Part shown: positions 41,259-51,545 of the stretch, piece after piece | How the letters are laid out: each line of letters starts with the position of its first letter | Numbering within the stretch: position 1 is the stretch's first letter | Source of the DNA: Bacteroidia bacterium | GTDB taxonomy: Bacteria; Bacteroidota; Bacteroidia; Flavobacteriales; Flavobacteriaceae | Direction: 5' to 3' | Assembly: GCA_030425285.1 (NCBI GenBank) | Contig: JAUIAY010000001.1 | Span: 248,001-312,000 of the forward strand | Length of the DNA: 64,000 nt | The notes under the pieces: model-generated | Told to the model about the DNA's origin: nothing | Database searches by the model: none | Seen by the model: only the letters and a program-made list of their open reading frames with translations | Translations under genes and position numbers: made by a program

Positions 41259-43160
41259 TTATTCTTGACTGGGTCCGCCACTCACAATAATAAACTCTGA
41301 ACGTCTGTTCATTTGATGCTGCTCTTCCGTGCACTTGGAACCACAATCAACTTTAAGTTCTTTTTCTCCTTTACCAACGCCAGAGATTCTGCTGGCATCA
41401 ATTCCTTTAGAAATTACATATTGAACGGTAGACTTTGCCCTTCTATCAGATAGTTGGTCATTATATCTATCAGTTCCTCTTGAATCTGTATGAGATTCTG
41501 CCAAAATAACCATACTTGGGTATTTGTTCATAATAGAAACCAATTTATCCAATTCAAAAGCTCCTTGAGAAGTTATGTTAGATTTATCAAAATCAAATAA
41601 AATAGGATTCAACACAACACGATCTTCAACTATTATCTTATCAATTGGTTTTAATTCCAATTGTAAATTGACTTCTTCTTCCTTACTGCCTGCAAAACTC
41701 AAGGTATTACCTTCATAGTCAGGCAACGTTCCAGAAATTTCCAGCGGTTTATCGCAAGTAACCTGATAAGAAACTTGACCTTTATCATCAGTAGTTTGAG
41801 AAGATAAAATACGGTCATTAGAATCTTTTATCACAACGCTAACATTTGACAATGGATTTCCTGATTCACTATCCATAACCGTTGTTACTACCATAACGTC
41901 ACATGGCTCCAATCGTTTAATACCATATACATCATCATTTCCTTTTCCACCAGGCCTGTTAGAAGACACATAGCCTTCCCCAGTTTCTTCATTGATAGTA
42001 AATGCAAAATCATCAGAGTTGCTATTAATAGGTGTTCCTGCGTTCTCTACTTTACCTGATTCAGATACATAGAAAACATCCAGTCCACCAAGACCTAAAT
42101 GTCCATCTGAAGAAAAGTACAAAGTACCACCGCTAGTCTCAAACGGAAACCTATCATTTCCTTCAGTATTGATAGTATTTCCTAAATTTTCAGGTTCACC
42201 AACTGTTCCGTCACTATTAACAGAGACTTTGTATAAATCAAATAAACCATGTCCGCCAGGCATATCAGAATGGAAGTATAATGTTTTTCCATCAGCACTC
42301 ATAGCTGGAGCACTAACATTGTAATTATGATCGTTGATGTTGTTTAACGGCTCAACATTCCCCCATTTATCACCATCTTTTGTGGCCTTATAAAGATAAA
42401 AAACACTTAATTTATTTTTATTAGCCTTATCCTTTTCATAATCACCTTCAAAAAAGCTTTCACGAGAAAAATACATGGTATTTCCATCAGGACTAAAAGC
42501 CACAGTCCCTTCATGGTGTCTGGTATTTATACCTCCATTTACCAACTCGCCTTCTTGATCAGATTCATCTAAAGTTAAAGACACGTTGTAAACATCTAAA
42601 AAAGGTTCTTCATTCCATCCATAGTTACGTCTAGCTTTATTTCTTGCAGATGTGAAATACACCATATCATTTGCCACAGTCCCACCAAAATCAGATTCTT
42701 CTGAATTAAAAGGCAACGCTTTAATATCATATTTTTTCTCTCCTTCTAAAATTCCAGTGACAAAATCAGGATTAGATTTAAATGCAATAGCTCTATCGTC
42801 TTTAGGATTGGCATCAGCAAATTTTTGCATCCATTTACTAGATTCATCATACTTACCGTTTGCTTTTAGCATTTGGGAGTATTTATAAATAGTTTCAGAA
42901 TCTGTGGATGTTTCTAGTGTTTTGGCATACCATCTTTCAGCTTCGGTGGTATTAAAAATATTATAGTTTGATTCGGCCAATTGAGCATACACATATTCGT
43001 CAGCCTTGCCATCTTCTACCAATTTATTATAGCTTTCTATAGCTTGAATGAATTCAAATCTAGAAAAATGTTTATCGGCTGTTTGCGTGTGCTTATTTTG
43101 AGCAGTTATACTTAAGCTACCCAATAATACTAATGTTATAAATATTTTAAAGTTTTTCAT
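41259..43160 (-). CDS. OmpA family protein with TPR and PD40 propeller (PorE-like)
   Basis: A 633-residue secreted envelope protein. After the signal peptide (MKNFKIFITLVLLGSLSITA) come TPR-like repeats (about 22-130), a PD40 beta-propeller (about 150-400, e.g. GTVAFSPDGNTMYFSRES, SADGKTLYFHSDMPGGHGLF), a carboxypeptidase-like beta domain (about 425-505) and a C-terminal OmpA domain that binds peptidoglycan (LAESHTDSRGTDRYNDQLSD RRA). This order is that of PorE of Porphyromonas gingivalis, a T9SS component. ATG 43160 is preferred to the upstream frame start at 43229, because the signal peptide begins there. It follows the PorP/SprF gene by 19 bp. Confidence 0.88.
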   Translation of the reverse strand: MKNFKIFITLVLLGSLSITAQNKHTQTADKHFSRFEFIQAIESYNKLVEDGKADEYVYAQLAESNYNIFNTTEAERWYAKTLETSTDSETIYKYSQMLKANGKYDESSKWMQKFADANPKDDRAIAFKSNPDFVTGILEGEKKYDIKALPFNSEESDFGGTVANDMVYFTSARNKARRNYGWNEEPFLDVYNVSLTLDESDQEGELVNGGINTRHHEGTVAFSPDGNTMYFSRESFFEGDYEKDKANKNKLSVFYLYKATKDGDKWGNVEPLNNINDHNYNVSAPAMSADGKTLYFHSDMPGGHGLFDLYKVSVNSDGTVGEPENLGNTINTEGNDRFPFETSGGTLYFSSDGHLGLGGLDVFYVSESGKVENAGTPINSNSDDFAFTINEETGEGYVSSNRPGGKGNDDVYGIKRLEPCDVMVVTTVMDSESGNPLSNVSVVIKDSNDRILSSQTTDDKGQVSYQVTCDKPLEISGTLPDYEGNTLSFAGSKEEEVNLQLELKPIDKIIVEDRVVLNPILFDFDKSNITSQGAFELDKLVSIMNKYPSMVILAESHTDSRGTDRYNDQLSDRRAKSTVQYVISKGIDASRISGVGKGEKELKVDCGSKCTEEQHQMNRRSEFIIVSGGPSQE

Positions 43161-43179
43161 AATGTTTAAGCTTAAGCGG

Positions 43180-44094
43180 TTAGAAATAACGAGGTGAACG
43201 AGATACCTTTTTCGTAAAACTGAAATCAAAGTTTATAAATATCTCATGTGATGCACTTGTTGCTATATTTAAATCTGACCTAATGCTATCATAGGCATAA
43301 CCTATTCTCAAATTAGGAGCAACCATAAAGTTTATCATACCACTAAAAGAATCTTCTAAACGATAACCAACACCCACTTCAACTAAATTGTACATAAACA
43401 AATTAGCATTCAAATCAAAACTGATAGGCGCATCAAAAGCAACTTTCAATAAACCATGAGGTTTTAGGGCAAAGTTATCTGACAAATTAAACACGTATCC
43501 AGCAGCAGCAAATAAATGTTGCGTTTCTGAACCAACTTTAGTTCCATTTGTAGCATCTAAATGAACCGAGTTAAGCATATTAGGCATAGATACCGAAATG
43601 TAATACTTATCTGGGCTATAAAAATAAACACCAGCTCCTACATTTGGCGTAACACTATCTACATTCTCCTGAAGAAAAGGGTCATTTGGGTCTATAACGG
43701 CCAATCCTGTTAAACCAATTTTATGAAATGTGGCTCCCGCCTTAACACCAAAAGCCAATTTATTTTCGTTACCCATTGGTATTGTATAAGAAAAGTCGGC
43801 ATACGCATTATTCTCTCGTACTGGGCCTATTTCATCATTAATAAAAGAAAACCCTAAACCAACTCTTCTGCCTACTGGTGCGTGGACAGCTAATGTTCCG
43901 GTATTAGGTGCTCCTTCCAATCCTACCCATTGACTTCTGTAGAGTGCACCAACTGCAATCCCATCAAAAGAGCCTGCATAAGCCGGGTTAACGACATTCA
44001 TATTATACATATACTGTGTATACTGTGGGTCTTGTTGCGCCTGTAATAAAGTAACAGACAATCCAAATACTAAAATTATATATAGTTTTTTCAT
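43180..44094 (-). CDS. Type IX secretion system PorP/SprF family membrane protein
   Basis: A 304-residue outer-membrane beta-barrel protein. The signal peptide is followed by the family hallmark QDPQYTQYMYNMNVVNPAYA and later GALYRSQWVGLEGAPNT; further strands are visible to the end. SprF-type members are needed to bring their neighbouring type B T9SS cargo to the cell surface. The adhesin gene immediately upstream (24 bp) is the obvious partner. Confidence 0.94.
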   Translation of the reverse strand: MKKLYIILVFGLSVTLLQAQQDPQYTQYMYNMNVVNPAYAGSFDGIAVGALYRSQWVGLEGAPNTGTLAVHAPVGRRVGLGFSFINDEIGPVRENNAYADFSYTIPMGNENKLAFGVKAGATFHKIGLTGLAVIDPNDPFLQENVDSVTPNVGAGVYFYSPDKYYISVSMPNMLNSVHLDATNGTKVGSETQHLFAAAGYVFNLSDNFALKPHGLLKVAFDAPISFDLNANLFMYNLVEVGVGYRLEDSFSGMINFMVAPNLRIGYAYDSIRSDLNIATSASHEIFINFDFSFTKKVSRSPRYF

Positions 44095-44117
44095 CCTTAA
44101 ATCTTGGTTGTGTTATT

Positions 44118-47100
44118 TTACTTATTAATATAAACCCATGAAGTACGTTCTTTATCTCCTTGGTATTTCATAACATAGAAATATGTTCCAACGGGCAACT
44201 TATCACCATTATCAGCAACACCGTTAAATTCATTAGTGTAGCCGTTTGTTTTACTAAAAACCTTAACACCATTTCTATTGAAAACTTCTAAACTACTAAC
44301 ATCATAACCACTCAAATCAAAATTATCATTATATCCATCATCATTAGGTGTTATAACTTGCGGAATGATACATTGTTCTGCAATAAAAGATACTGAACTA
44401 CTAGTAGGGCAAGGACCCGAAGTTGTATATTCAATAGTATATTCCTCATTTCCAGTAGCTCCTGATACTTCACCAGTATCAGAATCAATTGTGGCGCCAT
44501 CATTAGGCATTGGGTTAAAGGTAAATGTTCCTCCTGTATCTCCCAGTATTTCAACTTGAGCACCACCACATTCAGTAGTTACAATAAATGTAGCATCTTC
44601 AGATGATAAAGGTGTTACAGTCTCAAAACTACTAGAAGGGCATTGTCCTGATGTTGTGTATTCAACAGTATAAGTAACACCCATGGTACCTCCAATAACG
44701 GTTCCGGTTATGGTATCAATAGTTGTTCCATCTCCTGGATCAGGGTTTAAGGCAAAAGTTCCGCCCGACGTACCCGTAATTGTGGCGATTCCGCCATCAC
44801 AGGTTGCAGACATGGTGAATGACGCATCATCTTCAGGAAACACCGTAAATGTTTGAGAGCTTGTTTCAGGACATGCTCCAGTTGTAGTATATTCCACAGT
44901 GTACGAAGACCCCGGAACACCATTGGTAACCTCACCAGTAATGACATCAATCAAAGCACCATCCGCAGGTACAGGGTTGAAAGTAAACACACCACCTGAA
45001 TCACCTGTAACAGTTGCTACAGCCCCATCACAAGTTGCTTGCATAACAAAAGAAGCGTCTTCAGCAGGTAATAAAGTTACAGATTCTGTTGTTGATGAAC
45101 CACAATTTCCTGCGATTGTATAAGTTACTGTATAGGTTTCTCCTGGCATACCATTGGTAATCTCGCCTGTCATATCATCTATTAGAGCACCATCCATAGG
45201 CTCTGGATCAAAGCTAAACGTACCTCCGGTATCACCTGTGATAGTCGCGGTGGCTCCTTCACAAGAAGGATCCATGGTGAACGAAGCATCTCCACCTGAA
45301 CCATTAACTGTTACAGTTACTTCATCAACTACAGTAGCTGTACCGCCAGTACATAATTCATAAGTTACACTGGCTGTATAAGTTGTGGTCTGTGTTGGAG
45401 AAACTGTTATGGTTTCTGTATTGCCAAGAGAAGTAGCTCCTTCAAACCATTCAAATGTATAATTTGGTGTCCCTTCAGATGGTGCAAATCTATAAGATTC
45501 GTCAGTAGCTGTCCAAACACCTGTGTTTCTTCCAGCTGGTGTAAACGCCACGGTTCCAGGTATGTTTTGCACACCAATAACAGCATTCCCATCATTCCAG
45601 GCATTACAAGTTGGCTTATCAAACACATTAACATCAATATTATTTGAAGATTCATACAAAATGATTTGACTGCTAGATTGAAGCTCATTGCAGCTAAAAT
45701 GACACACATCGGTGTAGTTCACCACAAACATTCTGTAAGGCGCTGTACCTATTACCAAATAATTGATATCACCACAAACGCTAGGGTCAATATCATGGGC
45801 AACTCCAAAAATGTTTGCCTGCGCTAATGTTGGATTAGTATTGTCTGGTAAAGTATCACCCGGATCAATATTCCACCCATTAAAGCCATCTGCATTTTCC
45901 AGTTCAAATGAAAGAACACCATTCGATCCAATTAATAATTGTGTGTAAGTATCTCCAAAGAAACAAAATTCAAATCCTATATCAATAACTTCAGACCAAC
46001 GGTCATCAATATCAAGACTAGTTGGCGTCCCGCCTACAGTAGTTGGCAAAGGACAAGAATCCAATGCATTAATGGTATAAGTATTAGTATCTTGACCAAA
46101 TAAATGGTAATTAGCAGTTAAATCTGTTGATTCCTCACAACCAATTGTAACATCCTCACCTGCATAAATAATAGAACATGGGTTTGGTGGTGGTGGACAG
46201 ATAAATGTAATTGGGCTGCTAATCACATCGCAGGTATCATCATCCGATTTTAAAGTGGTAATTGTCACAACTGTATTTGCTGCGTAAGGCCCCATGGTTA
46301 TAACACCAGTTGCATCAGCCGTTTGTGTTGCACTACCTTGGTCATCAGACACAATTATAGAAGCCGCTCCACTTAAATCTGTAATATTAACTTCAATTAC
46401 AAAATCCGGGTTGTCAGGGTCTGTTTCGCAATCACCAACCGCATTAAATGTGACAACCTGTGGAATACAAATGGTTTTAAATGTTGATTCAATACAACCT
46501 GTATCGGCTGGTCCATTATCATTATAAGGTATTATGGTAACATAATAATCCGTTGCATTTTCTAAAATACCTGGGTCATAGGTTAATACATCACCTACAT
46601 CCACACCATCTAATACATCTGTTCCTCCAGGTGTTGTACCCATATTGATAATATATCCTGTGACAACTATTGTTGCAGGACTCCAAGTCAAATCAGCATT
46701 AATATCTACATCAATAGCACCATCGGCAGGTGCTGTAACGGTTGCATTACAGTTTGGCACTGCTGTTGGGTCAAAACAAGCGACATCAAAATCCCATTCA
46801 GGTCTACTTCCAGATGAACAGCTTACAGAACCATCTGACTCATACCATACAGTCAAAGAGTCTCCATCAGTGAAAAACGATAAGCCTGTAAGTTCTCCTT
46901 GCCCTTCAAAAATAATACTCCCATCAGAATCTGTAATACGGATAGTATCAAATCCTACCTCCATATTTCCAGAGTTAAATGAAATTGCTAAAGGTGAGCC
47001 ATCCGAACTCTGAAAGCTAAAAACGTCTACCCAAACATTATTCCCTGCTCCGCCACTTGCGTTTTCGTAACAGAATGTCGTATTAATTACTTCTCCTGAA

Positions 47101-49259
47101 GCACAGTCCACAATTTGGTTAGGATCATCTTCTACCGTAAAACTTTCCTCTGTACAGCCAACAGCATTACCATTATCATTATAAGGAATAATAGTTACGT
47201 AATATGTTGTTCCATATTCTAAAGTCCCTGGGTCGTAAGTCAACACATTGCCTACATCAACACCATCTAAAACATCAGTTCCACCAGGTGTTGTACCCAT
47301 GTTAACTATATAACCAGTAACAAGTACTGAAGCTGCGCTCCAAGTTAAGTCTTCATTTTCATCTACGTCATTAGAACCATTGGCAACTGCCCCAGTAAGT
47401 GAAGCATTACAATTTGGAACTTCAGAATCATCAAAACAAGAAACTGTAAAGTCCCAGGGTGCATTGGTAGAACCATCACAGCTTATTACTCCATCTGAAT
47501 CAATAGCTACAGATATAGAGCCTCCTGAAGACAGGAAAGACAGGCCTGTTAAATCACCTCCGTTATCCCCTTGAAATATAACAGTTCCATCTGAATCAGT
47601 TACAATTAGTTCATCCCAACCAGCTTCAATCCATCCTGAATTGAACACAACTGATATTGGAGAGCCATCATTACTCGCATAATTAAAGGTCATCGTATCA
47701 TTTTGACTATAGCAATATGTGGTGTTAATTACTTCACCATTTGTACAATCTAGTATTTGGTTAGGATCATCTCTTGTTGTAAAACTTTGTTCGTTACAGT
47801 TAATAGCAGGGCCATTATCGTTATAAGGTACAATAGTTACATAATATGTAGTTTCATAAGCTAGCGTTCCAGGATCATAAGTTGTTGCTGGCCCATTGTC
47901 AAAAGAGTCAAGGATATCTGTACCACCAGGTGTTGTCCCTATAGAAATAGTATAGCCTGTTACAATAACAGATGCTGTACTCCACGTTATGTCAGTATTT
48001 TCGTTTACATCTAAAGCTCCATTAGCTGGAGTCGTTAATACCGAGTTACAGTTTGGTACGGCTGTAGTATCGATACATGATACGTCAAAATCAAGTGGCA
48101 CATAGCCATTAGCCTGACAACTTATAGAGCCATCACTATCAATCTCAATAAAAATAAAACCAGTAGTTGAATTCACAGAAACACCTGTCATATCACCACC
48201 ATTATTATCATCATATAGGACAACTCCTGTATTATCCGTACCATCATAAATGGTTACTTCATCACAACAGCCTTCCATTTGACCAGCATTGAAAAACACA
48301 TTTAAAGGACCGCCATCCGAACTCTGAAAGTTCCAAGTAATTGTCTCATTATTTCCGTAGCAGTAAACTGTATTAATAGGTGTTCCAGCCGCACAATCAA
48401 CAGGTGCATTAGGATCTGCTCCGGTCATGAATGTAAATTCAGAACAACCTTGAGCAGGACCATTAGCATTATATGGAGATACCGTTACATAATACGTTGT
48501 TGAATAATCTAAAGGCGCTCCAAAAGTATATGAGGTTGACAATCCTACATCTTGATTATCTACTATTTCAGTTCCTCCAGGTGTTGTTCCTACAGAAAGT
48601 ACATAACCAGTAGGAATCCCTGTTGCAGCACTCCACTCTAAATTCGTATTGATACCAACACCGTTTGCTCCGTTTGCTGGTGTAGTCAAATTAACACAAG
48701 AAGGTGGGTCAACAACTACTTGAGTTGCAGTAATGTTATCTATATAAATGTAATATGTTCCTGCTGTCCAATTTCCTTCAATACGTAACTTAAAATCAGA
48801 ACCTGTGGGTAAGCTTGCTGCAGGTACTGTGACAGTCATATTGGCGCACTCATTAGAAGTAACATGATTACCATCATTAATTGTTAAAACAGTATTCCAA
48901 ACACCTCCGTCGTTAGTGGAATATTGAACCAGCATTTCACCCCATCCAGGCGGTGTTGCATCAACTGCTGCTGACCAATCAACAATTTTATAATCAAAAG
49001 TTATTGTAAGATCTGAACCATTGGAAGATCCGACAACATTTGGAGAAGTAAGGTGAGCAGTCGTATTGGCATCGAAAAGGTTTACCCGTTGCGAAAATCC
49101 GTCACAGACTTCTATCACAGTTCCAAAATAATCTCCGGCGTCTGATGTCCAACCTGTTGGCAAGACCAATCCACCATCAAAATTCTCTGTTAATCCTACT
49201 TGCGAAAATCCACATAAAGTGATGAATCCAAATAAGATTGAAAAAGTAATGTTTTTCAT
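44118..49259 (-). CDS. Giant surface adhesin with type B T9SS sorting domain
   Basis: A 1713-residue secreted protein. Signal peptide to residue 19; an N-terminal jelly-roll domain (FDGGLVLPTGWTSDAGDYFG to about 175); then four fibronectin type III-like domains (ending YYVTVSPYNANGPAQGC and YYVTIIPYNDNG) alternating with three CUB-like domains with paired cysteines; a nidogen-like region (FFGDTYTQLLIGSNGVLSFE); four tandem repeats of about 78 residues; and a C-terminal sorting domain (IPQVITPNDDGYNDNFDLSG, VFNRNGVKVFSKTNG, GTYFYVMKYQG). The last is the gliding-motility-associated CHU_C type B domain. It is the SprB-like cargo of the adjacent PorP/SprF protein. Confidence 0.92.
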   Translation of the reverse strand: MKNITFSILFGFITLCGFSQVGLTENFDGGLVLPTGWTSDAGDYFGTVIEVCDGFSQRVNLFDANTTAHLTSPNVVGSSNGSDLTITFDYKIVDWSAAVDATPPGWGEMLVQYSTNDGGVWNTVLTINDGNHVTSNECANMTVTVPAASLPTGSDFKLRIEGNWTAGTYYIYIDNITATQVVVDPPSCVNLTTPANGANGVGINTNLEWSAATGIPTGYVLSVGTTPGGTEIVDNQDVGLSTSYTFGAPLDYSTTYYVTVSPYNANGPAQGCSEFTFMTGADPNAPVDCAAGTPINTVYCYGNNETITWNFQSSDGGPLNVFFNAGQMEGCCDEVTIYDGTDNTGVVLYDDNNGGDMTGVSVNSTTGFIFIEIDSDGSISCQANGYVPLDFDVSCIDTTAVPNCNSVLTTPANGALDVNENTDITWSTASVIVTGYTISIGTTPGGTDILDSFDNGPATTYDPGTLAYETTYYVTIVPYNDNGPAINCNEQSFTTRDDPNQILDCTNGEVINTTYCYSQNDTMTFNYASNDGSPISVVFNSGWIEAGWDELIVTDSDGTVIFQGDNGGDLTGLSFLSSGGSISVAIDSDGVISCDGSTNAPWDFTVSCFDDSEVPNCNASLTGAVANGSNDVDENEDLTWSAASVLVTGYIVNMGTTPGGTDVLDGVDVGNVLTYDPGTLEYGTTYYVTIIPYNDNGNAVGCTEESFTVEDDPNQIVDCASGEVINTTFCYENASGGAGNNVWVDVFSFQSSDGSPLAISFNSGNMEVGFDTIRITDSDGSIIFEGQGELTGLSFFTDGDSLTVWYESDGSVSCSSGSRPEWDFDVACFDPTAVPNCNATVTAPADGAIDVDINADLTWSPATIVVTGYIINMGTTPGGTDVLDGVDVGDVLTYDPGILENATDYYVTIIPYNDNGPADTGCIESTFKTICIPQVVTFNAVGDCETDPDNPDFVIEVNITDLSGAASIIVSDDQGSATQTADATGVITMGPYAANTVVTITTLKSDDDTCDVISSPITFICPPPPNPCSIIYAGEDVTIGCEESTDLTANYHLFGQDTNTYTINALDSCPLPTTVGGTPTSLDIDDRWSEVIDIGFEFCFFGDTYTQLLIGSNGVLSFELENADGFNGWNIDPGDTLPDNTNPTLAQANIFGVAHDIDPSVCGDINYLVIGTAPYRMFVVNYTDVCHFSCNELQSSSQIILYESSNNIDVNVFDKPTCNAWNDGNAVIGVQNIPGTVAFTPAGRNTGVWTATDESYRFAPSEGTPNYTFEWFEGATSLGNTETITVSPTQTTTYTASVTYELCTGGTATVVDEVTVTVNGSGGDASFTMDPSCEGATATITGDTGGTFSFDPEPMDGALIDDMTGEITNGMPGETYTVTYTIAGNCGSSTTESVTLLPAEDASFVMQATCDGAVATVTGDSGGVFTFNPVPADGALIDVITGEVTNGVPGSSYTVEYTTTGACPETSSQTFTVFPEDDASFTMSATCDGGIATITGTSGGTFALNPDPGDGTTIDTITGTVIGGTMGVTYTVEYTTSGQCPSSSFETVTPLSSEDATFIVTTECGGAQVEILGDTGGTFTFNPMPNDGATIDSDTGEVSGATGNEEYTIEYTTSGPCPTSSSVSFIAEQCIIPQVITPNDDGYNDNFDLSGYDVSSLEVFNRNGVKVFSKTNGYTNEFNGVADNGDKLPVGTYFYVMKYQGDKERTSWVYINK
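44365..45292 (-). repeat. Four tandem ~78-residue repeats in the adhesin
   Basis: Units begin DASFTMDPSCEGATATITG, DASFVMQATCDGAVATVTG, DASFTMSATCDGGIATITG and DATFIVTTECGGAQVEILG, each followed by a Gly-Gly-Thr-Phe strand and a TYTVEYTT-like end; the period is about 231-234 bp. Confidence 0.85.
46440..48715 (-). repeat. Alternating FN3-like and CUB-like modules in the adhesin
   Basis: The FN3-like domains start near 48710, 48062, 47420 and 46765 (minus strand), and the CUB-like domains with DPNQ-x-x-DC lie between, giving a period of about 645 bp. Divergence of codons between copies is considerable. Confidence 0.8.
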
Positions 49260-49501
49260 TGTTATTTATCAAGGTTAGTTAATTTACTGTAAATCAAATT
49301 ATTATGGAAATCTATACTGAACAGATAACTGACATTAATTTTGATTTGTTCTTTTGAAAAATTAGTCCTTAAAATTATGAAAATTTCCCATAAGAATAAT
49401 TAAACCTCAGCTTAATAGACTAACGGTTGATTTTATCGTTGAATTGGACAATAGATAAAGTTGTACTACTGTTTATCGAAGAATAAGGCATTTTACTCTG
49501 G

Positions 49502-50539
49502 TTATGTGGCTGGATTTGGAATGGATTTATGAATAAGGTTTATAGATTCCAAAATTTCTGTAGTTAAATCTAAATGTATGCTATCAATGTTTTCTTTGAG
49601 TTGATCCATATTTGTAGCACCAATAATGTTGCTGGTCACAAAAAGTTGTTGCGTTACAAAAGCTAATGCCATTTGGGCAAGTGAAACATTATTTTCAGCA
49701 GCTAACTTCATATATTTTTTAGTTGCCTTTGTTGACTGTTCGCTACTGTAACGTGAAAATCTGGGAAACAATTTCAGTCGCGCGTTGTCAGCTGCTGTTC
49801 CTTTAATGTACTTACCAGAAAGTACTCCAAATGCCATTGGTGAATAGGCCAGCAACCCTATATTTTCTCTTATAGAAATCTCGGCCATATCCCCTTCAAA
49901 AATGCGATTTAATAATGAATAGGCATTTTGAATGGTAATCATTCTTGGCAAATTATTGGTTTTGGATTCTTCAAGATATCGCATGGTCCCCCAAGCTTTT
50001 TCATTAGAAATACCTATGTGCCTAATTTTACCTGCCTTTATAATTTCATCAAGAGTATGCAAAATCTCACTAAAATTATCCTCCCATGTATCTTTGGGGT
50101 TATGATTATAATCTCTTATGCCAAAAGTATTGGTTTGCCTTTCTGGCCAATGTAATTGATAGAGATCAATGTAATCAGTTTTTAAGCGCTTTAAGCTATT
50201 ATCAACAGCATCTTTTAGTGCCGAAGAACTAAACCCATTGGTGCGAATATGCGCTGTATAATCTCCTGGACCAGCTATTTTGGTTGCTAAAACAACCTTA
50301 TCCCTATTTCCTGTTTTCTGAAACCAATTACCAATTATTTTTTCTGTTCTAGAATACGTTTCTGCCGTTGCTGGAACCGGATACAATTCTGCTGTATCAA
50401 AAAAATTCACACCTTGAGAAAGCGCATAGTCCATCTGTTCGTGACCTTCGGCTTCGGTGTTTTGATTGCCCCAAGTCATCGTGCCTAAACAGATTTTGCT
50501 AACCTTTATATCGGTATGTGGTAGGTTGGTATATTTCAT
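49502..50539 (-). CDS. NADP(H)-dependent aldo/keto reductase (Tas-like)
   Basis: A 345-residue cytosolic TIM-barrel reductase of carbonyl compounds. Visible are the start LPHTDIKVSKICLGTMTWGN, the catalytic tetrad members Asp and Tyr in NFFDTAELYPVP, Lys in DKVVLATKI, and His in LYQLHWPERQTNTFG. The HWPERQTNTFG stretch and the extra loop are those of E. coli Tas. The natural substrate is unknown. Confidence 0.92.
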   Translation of the reverse strand: MKYTNLPHTDIKVSKICLGTMTWGNQNTEAEGHEQMDYALSQGVNFFDTAELYPVPATAETYSRTEKIIGNWFQKTGNRDKVVLATKIAGPGDYTAHIRTNGFSSSALKDAVDNSLKRLKTDYIDLYQLHWPERQTNTFGIRDYNHNPKDTWEDNFSEILHTLDEIIKAGKIRHIGISNEKAWGTMRYLEESKTNNLPRMITIQNAYSLLNRIFEGDMAEISIRENIGLLAYSPMAFGVLSGKYIKGTAADNARLKLFPRFSRYSSEQSTKATKKYMKLAAENNVSLAQMALAFVTQQLFVTSNIIGATNMDQLKENIDSIHLDLTTEILESINLIHKSIPNPAT

Positions 50540-50569
50540 AAAATTAGTCTTTCAATTTACATTATAACA

Positions 50570-51526
50570 TTACATATCATCCAATAACTTGGTTATTTCA
50601 TCTAGTTTAGGCGTCAGAATAACCTCAATACGTCTGTTTTTAGCCTTACCTTCGGATGTTTCATTGGAAGCAATAGGTGCATATTCCCCTCTTCCAGCTG
50701 CAGTTAAATTTTCTGGATTTATAGATGGGTTTTCTCTCAAAATATTAACAATTGCTGTTGCCCGTTTAGTAGATAAATCCCAATTTCCACTTAATTGACC
50801 ACTTCCTTTGTAAGGGACATTATCGGTATGACCTTCTATTAAAATAGCAATCTCAGGGTTATCAGCAAGCACACTTCCTAGTTGTTTAACAGCCTGTTTA
50901 CCGTTTGAACCCACAGCCCAACTGCCTGATTCGAACAACAACTTGTTTTCCATGGACACATAGACCTTTCCACCACGTTGTTCTACCGTTAAGCCTTTGC
51001 CTTCAAAATCAGTAAGCGCACTAGATATGGCATCTTTTAAGCGTTTCATATCAGCATCCTTTGCAGAAATAACACTTTCTAATTCTGCTACACGATTGGA
51101 GCGTTCCTCCAATTCTCTTTTAAGTTTTTCTAAACGTGAATTCTCTGTAGCCAATGCTTGTTCCTTTGCTTCAAGCTGTGCCAACAATTCCCTGTTCTTT
51201 TGAGCATTTTGAGCTATTGAAGCCGAACTGTTTTTCTCTAAAGCATCGTAGGAAGCTTTCATATTATCTAGATTGGATTTTGTTGCCTGGTAATCTGCTT
51301 GCAACTTATCACGTTGTGCCAACACATCATCATACTGTTTTTGGAGGCTTTCCAAGTCGTTTAATGCTTTGTTTTTGGTGCTTGAAAGTGCATCATTTTC
51401 TGCCGAAAGTTCACGATTTTGATCTTTTAATATATTGTACTTGCTTTCTAAATCTTTATAAACTTTAGGAGACACACATGATGTAATAAGAACAATTACA
51501 AGTGTACTTAAAAAAAATTTCTTCAT
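50570..51526 (-). CDS. OmpA family coiled-coil lipoprotein
   Basis: A 318-residue outer-membrane lipoprotein (lipid Cys17 in LITSCVSPK). Residues 22-170 form a long coiled coil (e.g. DALSSTKNKALNDLESLQKQ), and the C-terminal 140 residues are an OmpA-like peptidoglycan-binding domain (ILIEGHTDNVPYKGSG QLSGN, AAGRGEYAPIASNET). It tethers the outer membrane to peptidoglycan. It lies between exoA and the aldo/keto reductase gene, all leftward. Confidence 0.92.
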   Translation of the reverse strand: MKKFFLSTLVIVLITSCVSPKVYKDLESKYNILKDQNRELSAENDALSSTKNKALNDLESLQKQYDDVLAQRDKLQADYQATKSNLDNMKASYDALEKNSSASIAQNAQKNRELLAQLEAKEQALATENSRLEKLKRELEERSNRVAELESVISAKDADMKRLKDAISSALTDFEGKGLTVEQRGGKVYVSMENKLLFESGSWAVGSNGKQAVKQLGSVLADNPEIAILIEGHTDNVPYKGSGQLSGNWDLSTKRATAIVNILRENPSINPENLTAAGRGEYAPIASNETSEGKAKNRRIEVILTPKLDEITKLLDDM

Positions 51527-51545
51527 CTATATTGCTATTAATCTG

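Noticed and set aside
44365-47574. Several plus-strand frames opposite the adhesin gene
   Set aside because: They are low-complexity Pro/Ser/Val shadows of a repeat-rich coding region on the other strand.
44118-49259. CRISPR-like or mobile-element repeats
   Set aside because: The repetition is explained by protein domain repeats in one continuous frame; there are no short direct repeats with unique spacers.
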